From contig NZ_JARXWF010000009.1 of NCBI RefSeq assembly GCF_029892605.1, forward strand, positions 62,001 through 126,000: 64,000 nt of DNA, given 5' to 3'. A model generated the notes under the pieces. The model did no database searches, was not told the DNA's origin, and was given only the letters and a program-made list of their open reading frames with translations. Every line of letters begins with the position of its first letter. The stretch's first letter is position 1. Positions 17,391-28,414 of this stretch are shown piece by piece. The translations under genes were made by a program, and so were the position numbers. The stretch comes from Parabacteroides sp. PM6-13 (GTDB taxonomy: Bacteria > Bacteroidota > Bacteroidia > Bacteroidales > Tannerellaceae).

Positions 17391-19229
17391 ATGCGAAAAA
17401 GACTAAGCCTTTCGTTTCTTTTTTCTTTTCTATTGATCTGTGGGACATTTGCCCAAAATCTGAAAATGGAGCCTGCCTTCTGGTGGAGCGGCATGAAAAA
17501 CAGTGAACTGCAGTTGATGGTTTATGGAAAAGACATCGGTTCATATCGTGCTTCGGTGGACTGGCCGGGTGTACGGATCAAAAGCGCGGTTGCTCTGGAG
17601 AGCCCGAATTACCTATTGTTATACCTCGATATTGCCGATGCTGCGGCGGGTACTTTCCCTATTACCTTCACGAACGGGAAGAAAAAGATAAAACACACCT
17701 ATGAACTGAAAGAGCGGAAAGCGAGTACGGCGGATATCGCCGGGTTCGATTCTTCGGATGTGCTCTACCTGATCATGCCCGACCGTTTTGCCAATGGCGA
17801 CCCGACGAACGACCAAATCCCGATGAAACAGCCCTACAAGGTGGATCGCAACGACACGAACGCGCGTCATGGCGGCGACCTGGCGGGTATCGAGCAGCAC
17901 CTCGACTATATCGAAGACCTGGGCGTAACGGCTATCTGGCTCAATCCGGTGCTCGAAAACGATATGGAGGGCGGTTCGTATCATGGGTATGCAACGACCG
18001 ATTATTATCAGGTGGATCGCCGTTTTGGCACGAATGAAGACTATGTACGCCTGATCGACCAATGCCACCAGCGGGGCATGCGTGTGGTGATGGATATGAT
18101 CTTCAACCATTGTGGCAGCAATCATCCCTGGATGGAGGATGTGCCGAGCCACGACTGGTTCAATAACCTCGATGAATACATGGAAACCAACCATGCGAAA
18201 GAGGTTTATTTCGATCCCTATGCATCGGACTTCGACCGGAAGAAAATGCTCGACGGATGGTTTGTGCCGACCATGCCCGACTTGAATCAAAAGAATCCGC
18301 ATGTGGCAAAATACCTGATTCAAAATTCTATCTGGTGGATCGAATACGCCCGCGTGGATGGTATTCGTCAGGACACCTACCCCTATGCCGACCTGGATAT
18401 GATGATCGACTGGTGTCGCGATGTGATGGCTGAATATCCGCAGTACAATATTGTAGGAGAGGCCTGGATGAACTACACGATCGGTTCGGCCTATTGGCAA
18501 ACGGGAAGTAAATTGAATTTCGGACGCGATACGGAGTTGAAGTCGGTGATGGATTTCCGGCTGGCGGCTATTGGCAGTAACTGTTTCCACGAAGAGACCG
18601 GCTGGGGCAGTGGCTTGAGCGCGATCTACGAACATATGTGTTACGATTATGTCTATCCCGATATCGACAATGTATTGCGCTTTTTCGAAAACCATGACAC
18701 CGAACGCTTCCTGCCCGAGATGCCGAAGGATCTGAAGGCGTTTAAGCAGTCGCATATTTTCCTATTGACTATTCCGGGCATGCCACAGCTTTATTATGGA
18801 CAGGAATTATTGATGAACGGAAAGAAAAACGGTAGCGACGGGAATGTCCGCCGGGATGTGCCGGGAGGCTGGCCGGGCGATGCGGTTAATCAGTTTGAGC
18901 CATCCGGGCGTACGGCTATTCAGAACGAAGCCTGGGATTTCCTGCAGAAAGTATTGACATGGCGCAAAGGCAATGAGGTGATTGCCAAAGGCAAGATGAA
19001 ACATTTCCAGGTGAATCAGGGTGTCTACGTGTACGAACGCAATCTGGACGGAAAAAGTGTTTTGGTGGTATTGAATGGTACCAATAACAAGGTGGATCTA
19101 CCCCTTGCCCGCTACGCAGAGGTATTACACGGAAAAGAAAGCGGCAAAGAAATCCTTTCAGGACGCACCATCGCCTTGAAAGAAACCCTTACCTTGGAAC
19201 CAAAAGAAAGTCTGATCATTGAGATGTAA
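17391..19229 (+). CDS. GH13 alpha-amylase / neopullulanase-like, secreted
   Basis: 612 residues from the chosen ATG, which directly opens a signal peptide (LLICGTFA-Q). An N-terminal Ig-like domain precedes the barrel. Family regions are all present: DMIFNHCGSNH, GIRQDTYPYAD with the nucleophile Asp, VGEAW with the acid/base Glu, and FFENHDTERF. A C-terminal beta domain ends the protein. The layout fits SusA-like periplasmic enzymes that cut alpha-1,4-glucans or cyclodextrins. No SusC/SusD genes are beside it. Confidence 0.9.
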   Translation: MRKRLSLSFLFSFLLICGTFAQNLKMEPAFWWSGMKNSELQLMVYGKDIGSYRASVDWPGVRIKSAVALESPNYLLLYLDIADAAAGTFPITFTNGKKKIKHTYELKERKASTADIAGFDSSDVLYLIMPDRFANGDPTNDQIPMKQPYKVDRNDTNARHGGDLAGIEQHLDYIEDLGVTAIWLNPVLENDMEGGSYHGYATTDYYQVDRRFGTNEDYVRLIDQCHQRGMRVVMDMIFNHCGSNHPWMEDVPSHDWFNNLDEYMETNHAKEVYFDPYASDFDRKKMLDGWFVPTMPDLNQKNPHVAKYLIQNSIWWIEYARVDGIRQDTYPYADLDMMIDWCRDVMAEYPQYNIVGEAWMNYTIGSAYWQTGSKLNFGRDTELKSVMDFRLAAIGSNCFHEETGWGSGLSAIYEHMCYDYVYPDIDNVLRFFENHDTERFLPEMPKDLKAFKQSHIFLLTIPGMPQLYYGQELLMNGKKNGSDGNVRRDVPGGWPGDAVNQFEPSGRTAIQNEAWDFLQKVLTWRKGNEVIAKGKMKHFQVNQGVYVYERNLDGKSVLVVLNGTNNKVDLPLARYAEVLHGKESGKEILSGRTIALKETLTLEPKESLIIEM

Positions 19230-19266
19230 CAGGCAACTGTTCCGATTTTCCTTGATCATGGAAGGT

Positions 19267-19320
19267 TATACCCTCAAAATTTCTCCTCCTTAGCAAAGGA
19301 GGAGAAATTTTGAGGGTATA
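19267..19320. terminator. 25-pair perfect hairpin between convergent genes
   Basis: TATACCCTCAAAATTTCTCC... and its exact reverse complement flank a loop of four bases. It lies between the GH13 gene and sufD, which converge. It lacks a clean T run, so factor-independent termination is likely but not certain. Confidence 0.65.
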
Positions 19321-19340
19321 TTTCAAAGTTGCTTCGCTCC

Positions 19341-20684
19341 TTAATTACAAATCCTGCACCCCGCACATTTGGCCAGTTCGCCACGGAAGCGTTTCTCCAC
19401 CAGTTTGTGGAGTCGATCCTTGAGGATATCGAGGCGCACGTTTTCTATGACGTCGTCGGTGAAGGCTAAGCTCAATAACATACGCGCTTCCGCTTCGGGA
19501 ATACCGCGGCTTCGCATATAGAAAAGAGCGTTTTCATCGAGCTGGCCGGTGGTCATGCCATGCGAACATTTCACGTCGTCGGCATAGATCTCGAGTTGCG
19601 GCTTGCTGAAGATACGCGCCTCGCGGGTCAACGCCAGGTTGCGGTTGGTCTGATACGCCTGGGTCTTCTGCGCCTCCTGCTTCACCAGGATACGACCGCT
19701 GAAGGCAGCCTGCGAACGATCGTCGAGCACATTCTTTACCAATTCGTTGCTGGTACAATGCGGAACGGCATGAATGATACGGCTATACATATCGACCTGC
19801 TGTTCCTTGTCGAGGATCGACATGCCGCAAAGGGTGGTCTCCGCCTGTTCGCCGTTAAGATCGATGTAGTAATTATTGCGGCTCAATCCGTTATACAGGG
19901 TGATGCCATTCACCAATACGTTGGAATGGGCAGCCTGCTTCACGTGCAGGGAGGTGAACCGGGTGGTCGACTCGCTGCTTTCTTCCAGGTCATAATAATC
20001 AAACACAGCCCCTTCAGCTGCGAAGATCTCGATCACCTCCGTAGAGAGGAACTTCACATCGTCGATGCTATGGTCGCACACCAATAGTTTGGCTTCGGCA
20101 TGTTCTTCGAGAATCACCAATACACGCCGGTTGGCCATCGTATCGACATCGCTACGAAAAATATTAACCAGTTGGATCGGTTTCTCAACAACGACATTCT
20201 TGGGCACATAGACCACGAAACCATCCTGCGCCAGCATGGTATTCAGGGCGATCAGGCCGTCCTGGGCGCTCGGAGCCGCCTTGCCATAATAGCGGGCTGC
20301 CAATTCCGGGTGTTGCTCGGTGAAGGCTTTTAGTCCGCCGACATAAACCCCTTCGGGGAATATGCCTTTGGGTTGTTCTTTCTCGTAATAGGCGTCGTTG
20401 ACGATGAAGTAAAGGGCGGTGCTCAGGTTGGGCACGTCGCAACGGAATACATCGTAGGGATTCACCGGTATCTTGACCCGGTTGATATTGATGCCATAGT
20501 CGGGGGCAAACGACCCGGCTACGTCGGTATGTTGGTAGTTCTCCGATTTATATTTCGGAAACCCCAACCGGGTAAAATCAGCCAACGCCTCTGCCCGGAG
20601 CGCATTCATCACCGGCGTACTATGCCGGCAAACCATATCTTCATACCCGGCAAATAGTTCTATATATTGTTGTTCAGCGTTCAT
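19341..20684 (-). CDS. sufD: Fe-S cluster assembly protein SufD
   Basis: 447 residues of the SufB/SufD beta-helix family. The C-terminal region contains KCSHGMTTGQLDENALFYMRSRGI, where SufB has [22 protein letters not shown], and the protein ends in a Cys-containing tail KCAGCRICN. SufD pairs with SufB and SufC in the cytoplasmic SufBC2D scaffold that builds Fe-S clusters. It lies 6 bases after sufC. The gene expected next in many suf operons, sufS, is not present. Confidence 0.93.
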   Translation of the reverse strand: MNAEQQYIELFAGYEDMVCRHSTPVMNALRAEALADFTRLGFPKYKSENYQHTDVAGSFAPDYGININRVKIPVNPYDVFRCDVPNLSTALYFIVNDAYYEKEQPKGIFPEGVYVGGLKAFTEQHPELAARYYGKAAPSAQDGLIALNTMLAQDGFVVYVPKNVVVEKPIQLVNIFRSDVDTMANRRVLVILEEHAEAKLLVCDHSIDDVKFLSTEVIEIFAAEGAVFDYYDLEESSESTTRFTSLHVKQAAHSNVLVNGITLYNGLSRNNYYIDLNGEQAETTLCGMSILDKEQQVDMYSRIIHAVPHCTSNELVKNVLDDRSQAAFSGRILVKQEAQKTQAYQTNRNLALTREARIFSKPQLEIYADDVKCSHGMTTGQLDENALFYMRSRGIPEAEARMLLSLAFTDDVIENVRLDILKDRLHKLVEKRFRGELAKCAGCRICN

Positions 20685-20690
20685 AATTCT

Positions 20691-21440
20691 TTATTCATTT
20701 TCCTTCAGCCAGTCATAGCCTTTGGTTTCCAATTCAAGGGCCAGTTCCGGGCCACCGCTTTTGACGATGCGGCCTTTGTATAGTACATGCACAAAGTCGG
20801 GCTTGATATAATCGAGCAAGCGCTGGTAGTGGGTGATGACGATAGCGGCATTTTCCGGTGTGCGCAACTGATTAACGCCATTGGCAACAACGCGCAGGGC
20901 ATCGATATCCAATCCGCTATCTGTTTCGTCAAGGATAGCCAATTTCGGTTCCAGCATAGCCATCTGGAATATTTCGTTACGCTTTTTCTCTCCACCGGAG
21001 AATCCTTCGTTCACGGAGCGACTGGCCAATTTATTGTCGAGCTCGACAATCGCCCGCTTCTCGCGCATCAGCTTCAGGAAGTCGGAGGCAGAGATAGGAT
21101 CCAGTCCTTTGTATTTGCGATGTTCGTTCAGGGCGGCGCGCATAAAGTTCACCATACTGACCCCCGGTATCTCCACCGGATATTGGAAACTAAGGAAAAT
21201 ACCTTCGCGGCTGCGGTCTTCGGGTTCCAGTTCCAACAGGTCTTTCCCGCCAAAACGAACGGAGCCTTCCGTCACGTCGAACATAGGATTCCCGACCAAT
21301 ACGCTGCTCAGCGTACTCTTTCCGGAACCGTTTGGCCCCATGATCGCATGCACCTCACCGGCATTCACCGTCAGATCAATCCCTTTTAATATCTCTTTAC
21401 CGTTTATCTCGGCATGTAAGTTTTTAATTTCTAATAACAT
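20691..21440 (-). CDS. sufC: Fe-S assembly ATPase SufC
   Basis: 249 residues, an ABC ATPase without a membrane domain: GPNGSGKST (Walker A), SGGEKKRNE (signature), LAILDETDSGLDIDAL (Walker B and D-loop) and a switch His in VITHYQ. ETDSGLD and GEKKRNE are specific to SufC. It drives the SufBC2D scaffold. Confidence 0.96.
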   Translation of the reverse strand: MLLEIKNLHAEINGKEILKGIDLTVNAGEVHAIMGPNGSGKSTLSSVLVGNPMFDVTEGSVRFGGKDLLELEPEDRSREGIFLSFQYPVEIPGVSMVNFMRAALNEHRKYKGLDPISASDFLKLMREKRAIVELDNKLASRSVNEGFSGGEKKRNEIFQMAMLEPKLAILDETDSGLDIDALRVVANGVNQLRTPENAAIVITHYQRLLDYIKPDFVHVLYKGRIVKSGGPELALELETKGYDWLKENE

Positions 21441-21450
21441 AACTTTATTT

Positions 21451-21547
21451 AATTATGAATTATGAATTATGAATTATGAATGACAAAGAGATTATTTCCC
21501 AGCGTGTAGGGAACTCTTCATAATTCATAATTCATAATTCATAATTC
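21451..21547. repeat. Inverted array of ATTATGA units between sufB and sufC
   Basis: Four tandem copies of AATTATG on the left (21451-21481) face four of TTCATAA on the right (21518-21547), so the region can fold into a hairpin with a 36-base loop. A shorter version with TTCATAATTCA units occurs at 38149-38180 before argH. In the suf operon it would lie inside the mRNA and could set processing or relative expression of sufB and sufCD. Confidence 0.75.
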
Positions 21548-21559
21548 TTCTTCATAATC

Positions 21560-23005
21560 TTATCCAACGCTTCCCTCCAACGAGATCGTAAGTAGTTTTT
21601 GTGCTTCGACAGCAAACTCCATCGGCAGCTTATTCATCACCTCCTTGGCATAGCCGTTTACGATGAGTCCTACCGCCTCTTCGACCCCGATGCCCCGCTG
21701 CTGGCAATAGAAAAGCTGGTCTTCGCTGATCTTACTGGTCGTTGCTTCATGCTCGACAACGGCTGTTTCGTTCTGGATATCGACATAGGGATAGGTATGC
21801 GCACCGCAGGTGGAGCTGAGCAGCAGGCTGTCGCACTGGCTATGATTTCGGGCATTGACCGCCTTGGGCGATACCTTCACCAAGCCCCGGTAGCTGTTCT
21901 GGCTGAATCCGGCGGAGATCCCTTTGGATACGATCCGGCTTTTGGTATTCTTGCCCAGGTGGATCATCTTCGTGCCCGTATCGGCTTGCTGGTGATTATT
22001 GGTCACAGCGACGGAATAAAATTCGCCCACCGAATTATCACCGGCCAGTATACAGCTTGGGTATTTCCAGGTGATGGCAGAGCCTGTCTCTACCTGTGTC
22101 CAGGAAATCTTACTGCCTTCTCCTTTGCAAATACCCCGTTTGGTCACGAAATTATAAATCCCTCCTTTGCCGTCTTTATCACCGGGATACCAGTTCTGCA
22201 CGGTGGAGTATTTCACTTCGGCACGTTCCAGGGCGATAATCTCCACAATGGCCGCGTGTAATTGATTCTCATCACGCATCGGAGCCGTACACCCTTCCAG
22301 GTAACTCACGTAAGATTCGTCGTCGGCCACGATCAGGGTGCGTTCAAACTGACCCGTATTGGCGGCATTGATACGGAAATAGGTACTCAGCTCCATGGGA
22401 CTCCGCACCCCTTTCGGTATATAAACAAACGAACCATCCGAAAATACCGCCGAGTTTAAGGCAGCAAAGAAGTTATCACGGTAGCTGACTACCGTGCCCA
22501 GGTACTGCTTGACCAGATCGGGGTAGTTGCGTACTGCCTCGCTGAACGAACAGAAGATAATGCCTTTTTCGGCTAACACCTCCTTAAAGGTTGTCTTTAC
22601 CGATACACTATCCATCACCGCGTCGACCGCCATACCTGCCAATTGGGCGCGCTCGTGCAGGGGAATACCGAGTTTATCGAATGTTTTAACCAGTTCCGGA
22701 TCGACATCATCCCAGCTTTTCGGTCCCTCTTTCTGTTTGGGAGCCGCGTAATAGATGATATCCTGGTAGTCGATAGGAGGAATATTCAGATGCGCCCAGT
22801 CGGGCATCTCCAAGGTTTGCCAGTGGCGAAAAGCCTTCAGGCGGAATTCAAGCAACCATTCCGGTTCCTCTTTCTTGGCAGAGATGATACGGACTGTTTG
22901 TTCATTCAACCCACGATGGATCAGTTCCGTATCGATGTCGGTAACAAAGCCATATTTATAATCGCTGTTTGTTACCTCATTTATAATGGCATTTGAGTCT
23001 TGCAT
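21560..23005 (-). CDS. sufB: Fe-S cluster assembly protein SufB
   Basis: 481 residues, full length for SufB. Typical segments include the long conserved block [16 protein letters not shown], the [10 protein letters not shown] region with the scaffold Cys, and [22 protein letters not shown]. It lies 35 bases after cvpA and leads the suf genes. Confidence 0.96.
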   Translation of the reverse strand: MQDSNAIINEVTNSDYKYGFVTDIDTELIHRGLNEQTVRIISAKKEEPEWLLEFRLKAFRHWQTLEMPDWAHLNIPPIDYQDIIYYAAPKQKEGPKSWDDVDPELVKTFDKLGIPLHERAQLAGMAVDAVMDSVSVKTTFKEVLAEKGIIFCSFSEAVRNYPDLVKQYLGTVVSYRDNFFAALNSAVFSDGSFVYIPKGVRSPMELSTYFRINAANTGQFERTLIVADDESYVSYLEGCTAPMRDENQLHAAIVEIIALERAEVKYSTVQNWYPGDKDGKGGIYNFVTKRGICKGEGSKISWTQVETGSAITWKYPSCILAGDNSVGEFYSVAVTNNHQQADTGTKMIHLGKNTKSRIVSKGISAGFSQNSYRGLVKVSPKAVNARNHSQCDSLLLSSTCGAHTYPYVDIQNETAVVEHEATTSKISEDQLFYCQQRGIGVEEAVGLIVNGYAKEVMNKLPMEFAVEAQKLLTISLEGSVG

Positions 23006-23040
23006 AAATTAATGATCTATTGAGAAACCTTCGGGGCTTC

Positions 23041-23529
23041 CTATTGTAAAGAGAACAAACCTGAAGGGAAAATGGTTGGTAGTATCTCTTTGATCGTATA
23101 ATAAAAACGAGAATCCAATTTGGTTTGCATGCGGATCAGTACCGAGCCACTGTCGATCGCTTCCAGCAGATTGAAGACAAGGCTAATGAAAAGGATCATC
23201 ACCAATAGGCCAAACACCCCACCAAACACATGATTTATTATACTCAAAGGCGTCGCCCCCACTAACCGGTTGACGATCTCTCCGGCGAGTAAGACCACCG
23301 CTACGATCAGGAAGAATCCCAACACATAGCTGATGATAGTCACCCCTTCCGATGGAATCCAATCCAGTTCGAGAATGTAGCCACGCAGCCACAGAGCCGC
23401 TTTTCCGCAAAAGAAAATACCGGCAACCAGGGCTACAAGCGAAACAACCTGTTTGATGATTCCATCAAACAGGCCTTTCACAATTCCTACTCCTGCCAGA
23501 CATAGCATGACGATGTCCAACCAGTTCAT
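23041..23529 (-). CDS. CvpA-family membrane protein
   Basis: 162 residues with four predicted membrane helices. The N-terminus MNWLDIVMLCLAGVGIVKGLFDGIIKQ is typical of the CvpA family (start LD...G...G...G). Originally linked to colicin V production; in other bacteria linked to envelope stress. It lies 3 bases after infB, a neighbourhood conserved in Bacteroidales. Confidence 0.88.
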   Translation of the reverse strand: MNWLDIVMLCLAGVGIVKGLFDGIIKQVVSLVALVAGIFFCGKAALWLRGYILELDWIPSEGVTIISYVLGFFLIVAVVLLAGEIVNRLVGATPLSIINHVFGGVFGLLVMILFISLVFNLLEAIDSGSVLIRMQTKLDSRFYYTIKEILPTIFPSGLFSLQ

Positions 23530-23532
23530 TGT

Positions 23533-26502
23533 TTATAGAGTTTTTTTGATTTCTGTTTCTTCGTATGCTTCCACGATGTCGCCCACCTGGATATCATTGA
23601 AGTTCTTGATATTCAAACCACATTCCTGACCGGATACCACCTCTTTCGCCTCATCCTTAAAGCGCTTCAGCGATTCGAGTTCTCCGGTATGCACCACGAT
23701 ACCATCGCGGATCAGACGTACTTTGTTCGTTCGTTTGATCTTTCCCTCTTTCACGATACAACCGGCAATCGTTCCCACTTTCGTGATCTTGAACACCTGC
23801 AGTACCTCCACATTGGCGGCAAATTCTTCTCTGATTTCCGGTGAAAGCATGCCTTCCATCGCACTCTTCACCTCTTCGATAGCATCATAGATGATTGAAT
23901 ACAAGCGGATCTCCACACCGTCTTTCTCGGCATTCCTACGAGCAGCCACTGAAGGACGCACCTGGAATCCGATAATGATCGCGTTGGAAGCTGCAGCCAG
24001 TACCACATCCGATTCGGATATTTGCCCTACCGCTTTGTGAATCACATTCACCTGGATCTCTTCGGTTGAGAGGCGGATCAGTGAATCCGACAGTGCTTCA
24101 ACAGAACCGTCCACGTCACCTTTCACAATCACGTTCAATTCCTGGAAGCTTCCAACCGCTATGCGGCGGCCGATATCGTCCAACGTAAGCATTTTCTGCG
24201 TACGAAGTCCCAGTTCACGTTGCAACTGTTCGCGGCGCGTAGCGATTTCGCGAGCCTCCTGCTCTGTTTCCAGTACATTGAAGGTATCACCTGCCTGCGG
24301 CGCGCCGTTCAGACCGAGTATCAGTACCGGTTCGGAAGGACCTGCCTTCTCTACCCGTTGATTACGCTCATTGAACATCGCTTTGATACGTCCGTAATGT
24401 GTTCCGGCAATAACAATATCGCCCATCTTCAGCGTTCCGTTTTCAACCAGTACGGTAGAAACATATCCACGTCCTTTGTCCAAAGAGGATTCGATAATCG
24501 AACCGGTAGCACGTTTCGTCGGATTGGCTTTCAGGTCTAAGAGGTCGGCTTCGAGCAATACCTTTTCAAGCAACTCTTCAACGCCTTGTCCCTTCTTAGC
24601 AGAGATATCCTGGCTTTGGTATTTACCACCCCACTCTTCGACGAGGTAGTTCATATTCGCCAGTTCCTCTTTTATCTTTTCCGGATTAGCACTCGGCTTA
24701 TCCACCTTATTGATAGCAAACACAATGGGAACGCCTGCTGCAGAAGCATGATTGATCGCTTCCACCGTCTGAGGCATCACACTGTCGTCGGCAGCCACAA
24801 TGATGATCGCGATGTCGGTCGCCTTCGCACCACGGGCACGCATCGCCGTAAAGGCTTCGTGACCCGGTGTATCCAGGAAGGTAATGCGTCCGCCGCTCGC
24901 CAGCTTCACATTGTATGCCCCGATATGCTGCGTGATACCACCGGCTTCGCCCGCGATCACATTCGCTTTACGGATATTGTCGAGCAACGATGTCTTACCA
25001 TGGTCTACGTGTCCCATCACAGCCACAATCGGCGGACGTGATACCCAGTCCTCTTCGTTGTCATTTTCATCATCTTTGATGGCTTCCACCACTTCCGCAC
25101 TCACATATTCGGTCTTGAATCCGAACTCATCGGCAACGATATTGATGGTTTCCGCATCCAAGCGTTGGTTGATCGACACCATGATACCGATCGACATACA
25201 AGTCGCGATAACCTGCGTCACAGGCACATTCATCATGTTAGCCAAGTCGTTCGCCGTCACAAATTCGGTCAGCTTCAATACGCGGCTATCCATTTCCTCC
25301 TGTTCCATCAGTTCGTGCTCACGGCGAACAGCCGCATCACGTTTATCCCGACGGTATTTGGCACCCTTACCCTTATTGCCTTTATTAGTCAGGCGGGCAA
25401 GTGTTTCTTTGATTTGCTTTTGTACATCCTCTTCGCTCACCTCGGCTTTCACCGGACGTTTAACGCGCGATTTGTGATGACTGTCGCCACCACTGGCACC
25501 GCCATGCGGGCGTGAAGGACGTGTGTTGGTACCCGGTGTGTTGTTGATGTCTACCCGGTCTTTCTTGATACGGGTACGTTTCTTCTTCGCATTCGGGTCT
25601 TCTCCCGGTTTCTTTTGTCCGGCCTGGTTGCCTTGTCCCGGTTTAGCATCACCCTCTTTGCGGGGAGGATTCTGTCCACCAGGGCGGTTGCCCGCTGCCG
25701 GTTTATGTTTCTCGTCGCGTTCTTTGCGACGTTCTTCTTTTGTTTTCTTTTTCGGGCGAGTCGATTGATTCAGGGCTGTCAGGTCAATATGGCCTTTTAC
25801 TTTGATATTCGACTCGATCTTGGGGGTGTTCAGGCGGAAAGGCTCCGATGAGTCCTCTTCCACAGCCACCGTCTCTACGACCTCTTCCATCTTGGGTTGT
25901 TGTGGTTCAACAGGTGTTGTTTTTTTCTCCGGCTCAGGCTTTCTCTCTTCTTTGATCTCTTCCTGAACAACGGCTTTGGGAGGTTCCGGCTTAGCGATCT
26001 CTTCCTGCTTGGCAGGTTCCTTTTTCGCCTCTTTCTTCTCTTCTTTTTTCTCTTCAACCACTGCGGCAGGAGGGGTAGCTACCGGCTCCGGCTTAGCCAC
26101 CGGCTTCTCTTCCGGTTTGGCTTCTACCTTGGGCTTCTCTTCCACCACAGGTTTTTCTGCCACTTCCTCTTTTTGAGCTTTCTTCTCCAGGTCAATATGT
26201 CCTTTGGTGACGATCTTCGGACGATACTCATCCGGAACAACAGTCTTTATCTCTTCTCTTTTTTCTTCTTTTCGGGGAGATTGCGGTTTCTCTTTCGGTG
26301 AACTTTGTTCGGTCAATAAGGCCATACGTTCACTTTCCGACAAATCTTTTCCAAACTCCTTTACGAGCAAAGCATACTGTTCATCACTGATCCGGGTATT
26401 GGGGTTGTCCTCAATATCATGACCTCTTTTATGCAGGAACTCCACTACGGTGCTCTTTCCTACGTTTAACGTTCTCTGTACTTTTATTAATTTAATAGGC
26501 AT
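23533..26502 (-). CDS. infB: Translation initiation factor IF-2
   Basis: 989 residues. An N-terminal IF2N helix ([21 protein letters not shown]) is followed by a long Glu/Lys/Pro-rich disordered region (about 65-330), a second IF2N-like domain ([18 protein letters not shown]), then the GTPase with [15 protein letters not shown] and NKVDK, and domains II-IV. It delivers initiator tRNA to the ribosome. The long charged linker is usual for Bacteroidales IF-2 and explains the large size. It lies 21 bases after nusA. Confidence 0.97.
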   Translation of the reverse strand: MPIKLIKVQRTLNVGKSTVVEFLHKRGHDIEDNPNTRISDEQYALLVKEFGKDLSESERMALLTEQSSPKEKPQSPRKEEKREEIKTVVPDEYRPKIVTKGHIDLEKKAQKEEVAEKPVVEEKPKVEAKPEEKPVAKPEPVATPPAAVVEEKKEEKKEAKKEPAKQEEIAKPEPPKAVVQEEIKEERKPEPEKKTTPVEPQQPKMEEVVETVAVEEDSSEPFRLNTPKIESNIKVKGHIDLTALNQSTRPKKKTKEERRKERDEKHKPAAGNRPGGQNPPRKEGDAKPGQGNQAGQKKPGEDPNAKKKRTRIKKDRVDINNTPGTNTRPSRPHGGASGGDSHHKSRVKRPVKAEVSEEDVQKQIKETLARLTNKGNKGKGAKYRRDKRDAAVRREHELMEQEEMDSRVLKLTEFVTANDLANMMNVPVTQVIATCMSIGIMVSINQRLDAETINIVADEFGFKTEYVSAEVVEAIKDDENDNEEDWVSRPPIVAVMGHVDHGKTSLLDNIRKANVIAGEAGGITQHIGAYNVKLASGGRITFLDTPGHEAFTAMRARGAKATDIAIIIVAADDSVMPQTVEAINHASAAGVPIVFAINKVDKPSANPEKIKEELANMNYLVEEWGGKYQSQDISAKKGQGVEELLEKVLLEADLLDLKANPTKRATGSIIESSLDKGRGYVSTVLVENGTLKMGDIVIAGTHYGRIKAMFNERNQRVEKAGPSEPVLILGLNGAPQAGDTFNVLETEQEAREIATRREQLQRELGLRTQKMLTLDDIGRRIAVGSFQELNVIVKGDVDGSVEALSDSLIRLSTEEIQVNVIHKAVGQISESDVVLAAASNAIIIGFQVRPSVAARRNAEKDGVEIRLYSIIYDAIEEVKSAMEGMLSPEIREEFAANVEVLQVFKITKVGTIAGCIVKEGKIKRTNKVRLIRDGIVVHTGELESLKRFKDEAKEVVSGQECGLNIKNFNDIQVGDIVEAYEETEIKKTL

Positions 26503-26523
26503 ATTTCACTTTGTCGTAAAAAC

Positions 26524-27786
26524 TTATTCTTTTTCATCTTCGAATTCAGCCGATAAAATCCCTAACACTTCGTCGACCGTTTGTTCTTCCAGGTCGGCAC
26601 GTTCGATGATCTCTTCGCGCGAGATGGCCAATACCGCTTTCGCCGTGTAGACGCCGATGTTTTTCAGCGCTTCAATTACCCAGCTATCGATTTCGTCCGA
26701 GAATTCGTCCAGATAAATATCTTCCTCATCAGCTCCGTCAATATCACGGAACACATCTATCGTATATTCGGTCAGCATACAGGCAAGTTTAATATTCAAC
26801 CCTCCCTTACCAATAGCCAACGACACCTCTTCCGGCCGCAGATATACTTCGGCTTTGCGCTCTTCCTCGTTGACACGGATCGAAGAGATCTTCGCCGGGC
26901 TCAACGAGCGCTGAATAAACAAAGCCACATTGGCCGTATAATTGATCACGTCAATATTCTCATTGCGCAACTCACGCACGATGCCGTGGATACGCGAACC
27001 TTTCATCCCCACACAGGCACCTACCGGGTCGATGCGATCGTCGTACGACTCCACCGCCACCTTGGCACGCTCTCCCGGGATACGGGCGATGGCTTTGATG
27101 GTGATCAGACCGTCGTTGATCTCCGGCACCTCCAGTTCGAACAACCGTTGCAGGAACACCTTGTCGGTACGCGAAAGGATGATCTTCGGGTTGTTATTGA
27201 TATTATCTACCCGTTGTACGATGGCACGTACCGTCTCGCCTTTGCGATAGAAGTCCGAAGGGATCTGTTCCGATTTCGGAAGCAACAGTTCATTGCCTTC
27301 GTCATCCAATAGGAGGATCTCTTTCTTCCACACCTGATAGACATCCGCCGCTATGATTGTACCAACCTTGTCGCGGTATTTAGCGAACAGATTGTCTTTT
27401 TGGAGCTCTAATATTTTCGAAGCTAATGTCTGACGCAGATTCAAGATAGCGCGGCGTCCGAATTTAGCGAAATGAACCTCATCGGTCACCTCTTCGCCAA
27501 TCTCGCAATCCGGGTCGATCTCCCGAGCCTGTGATAAAGTAAGCTCCAGATTCGAATCTTCCAGCTCATCATCGGCCACCACCGTGCGGTTGCGCCAGAT
27601 CTCGAAGTCTCCCTTTTCCGGATTGATAATCACGTCATAGTTTTCGTCTGTCCCAAACATTTTGGCGATTACATTCCGGAAGGATTCTTCCAAAACGCTG
27701 ATCATCGTGTCTTTATCGATATTTTTAAGTTCTTTGAATTCCGCAAGGGTATCGATCATACTGATTGCTTCTTCTTTCTTAGCCAT
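26524..27786 (-). CDS. nusA: Transcription elongation/termination factor NusA
   Basis: 420 residues: N-terminal RNA polymerase-binding domain, S1 domain (about 130-200), and two KH domains with the GACVGMKGSRI and LAIGKGGLNIKLA loops. The C-terminal acidic repeats found in Escherichia coli NusA are absent, as is usual outside Proteobacteria; a short acidic tail remains. It acts on transcribing RNA polymerase. It lies 6 bases after rimP. Confidence 0.96.
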   Translation of the reverse strand: MAKKEEAISMIDTLAEFKELKNIDKDTMISVLEESFRNVIAKMFGTDENYDVIINPEKGDFEIWRNRTVVADDELEDSNLELTLSQAREIDPDCEIGEEVTDEVHFAKFGRRAILNLRQTLASKILELQKDNLFAKYRDKVGTIIAADVYQVWKKEILLLDDEGNELLLPKSEQIPSDFYRKGETVRAIVQRVDNINNNPKIILSRTDKVFLQRLFELEVPEINDGLITIKAIARIPGERAKVAVESYDDRIDPVGACVGMKGSRIHGIVRELRNENIDVINYTANVALFIQRSLSPAKISSIRVNEEERKAEVYLRPEEVSLAIGKGGLNIKLACMLTEYTIDVFRDIDGADEEDIYLDEFSDEIDSWVIEALKNIGVYTAKAVLAISREEIIERADLEEQTVDEVLGILSAEFEDEKE

Positions 27787-27792
27787 AATTTT

Positions 27793-28257
27793 TTACTTGA
27801 ATCTTATTACGTATTTAGCATATTTTATCTCTTCGTACGCGAAACGACAATCCTCTTCAATCGTCACTTTTCGCTTAGCACCTTCTTCCTTCACCTGCTT
27901 GGTCACTGTCAATACAAAGGCTGCCTCATCGGCTGCTTTCAGTATACCCGTCAGCTTTTTTCCGTCCTTTGTCAGGACTTCGATTTCATTACCTATATTT
28001 TTCTGATACTGACGAAGCACCTTAAAAGGCGAGGTGATACCGGCGGAACCTACTTCCAATTCATAATCTTCCACTTCCCGATCCAACCGGCTTTCTATAT
28101 ATTTTGAGAGGGCTACACAGTCGTCGATTCCCAATGCCTGATCGCTATCGATCTCCACTAGAATCAGATTGCCCGGCTTCACCGCCACCTCTATCAGGTA
28201 GTGTTCTGTTCCGGCAAGTCCCTCTTCTACAATTTGTTTTATTTTGTCCTTATCCAT
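27793..28257 (-). CDS. rimP: Ribosome maturation factor RimP
   Basis: 154 residues with the expected two-domain layout. The conserved segment is YELEVGSAGITSPFK (usually EVSSPGLxRPL). RimP helps mature the 30S subunit. It is the first gene of the nusA-infB run and has a good promoter. Confidence 0.93.
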   Translation of the reverse strand: MDKDKIKQIVEEGLAGTEHYLIEVAVKPGNLILVEIDSDQALGIDDCVALSKYIESRLDREVEDYELEVGSAGITSPFKVLRQYQKNIGNEIEVLTKDGKKLTGILKAADEAAFVLTVTKQVKEEGAKRKVTIEEDCRFAYEEIKYAKYVIRFK

Positions 28258-28326
28258 CCTTTATATGGCACTATAATAAAAGAAGGGGACGACCCCGCCC
28301 CCTCCTCAACTTCTCTAAATCGGGTG

Positions 28327-28359
28327 CAAATATACATATACTACCCGAATTTTCCAAAA
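28327..28359 (-). promoter_or_regulatory. Promoter of the rimP-nusA-infB run
   Basis: On the minus strand TTTTG (28355-28359) and TATATTTG (28327-28334) are 20 bases apart, a near-perfect Bacteroidetes promoter. The predicted start near 28320 gives a leader of about 63 bases containing a GC-rich hairpin (GGGGCGGGGTCGTCCCC) ahead of rimP. Confidence 0.75.
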
Positions 28360-28414
28360 TATTGATCTTTAATTCGCTAATAGACACCAAAAAAACAACC
28401 TCTTCCCTTTCTTT

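Noticed and set aside
17619-18755. 378-codon open frame opposite the GH13 gene
   Set aside because: Antisense shadow with His/Val/Arg-rich composition typical of such frames.
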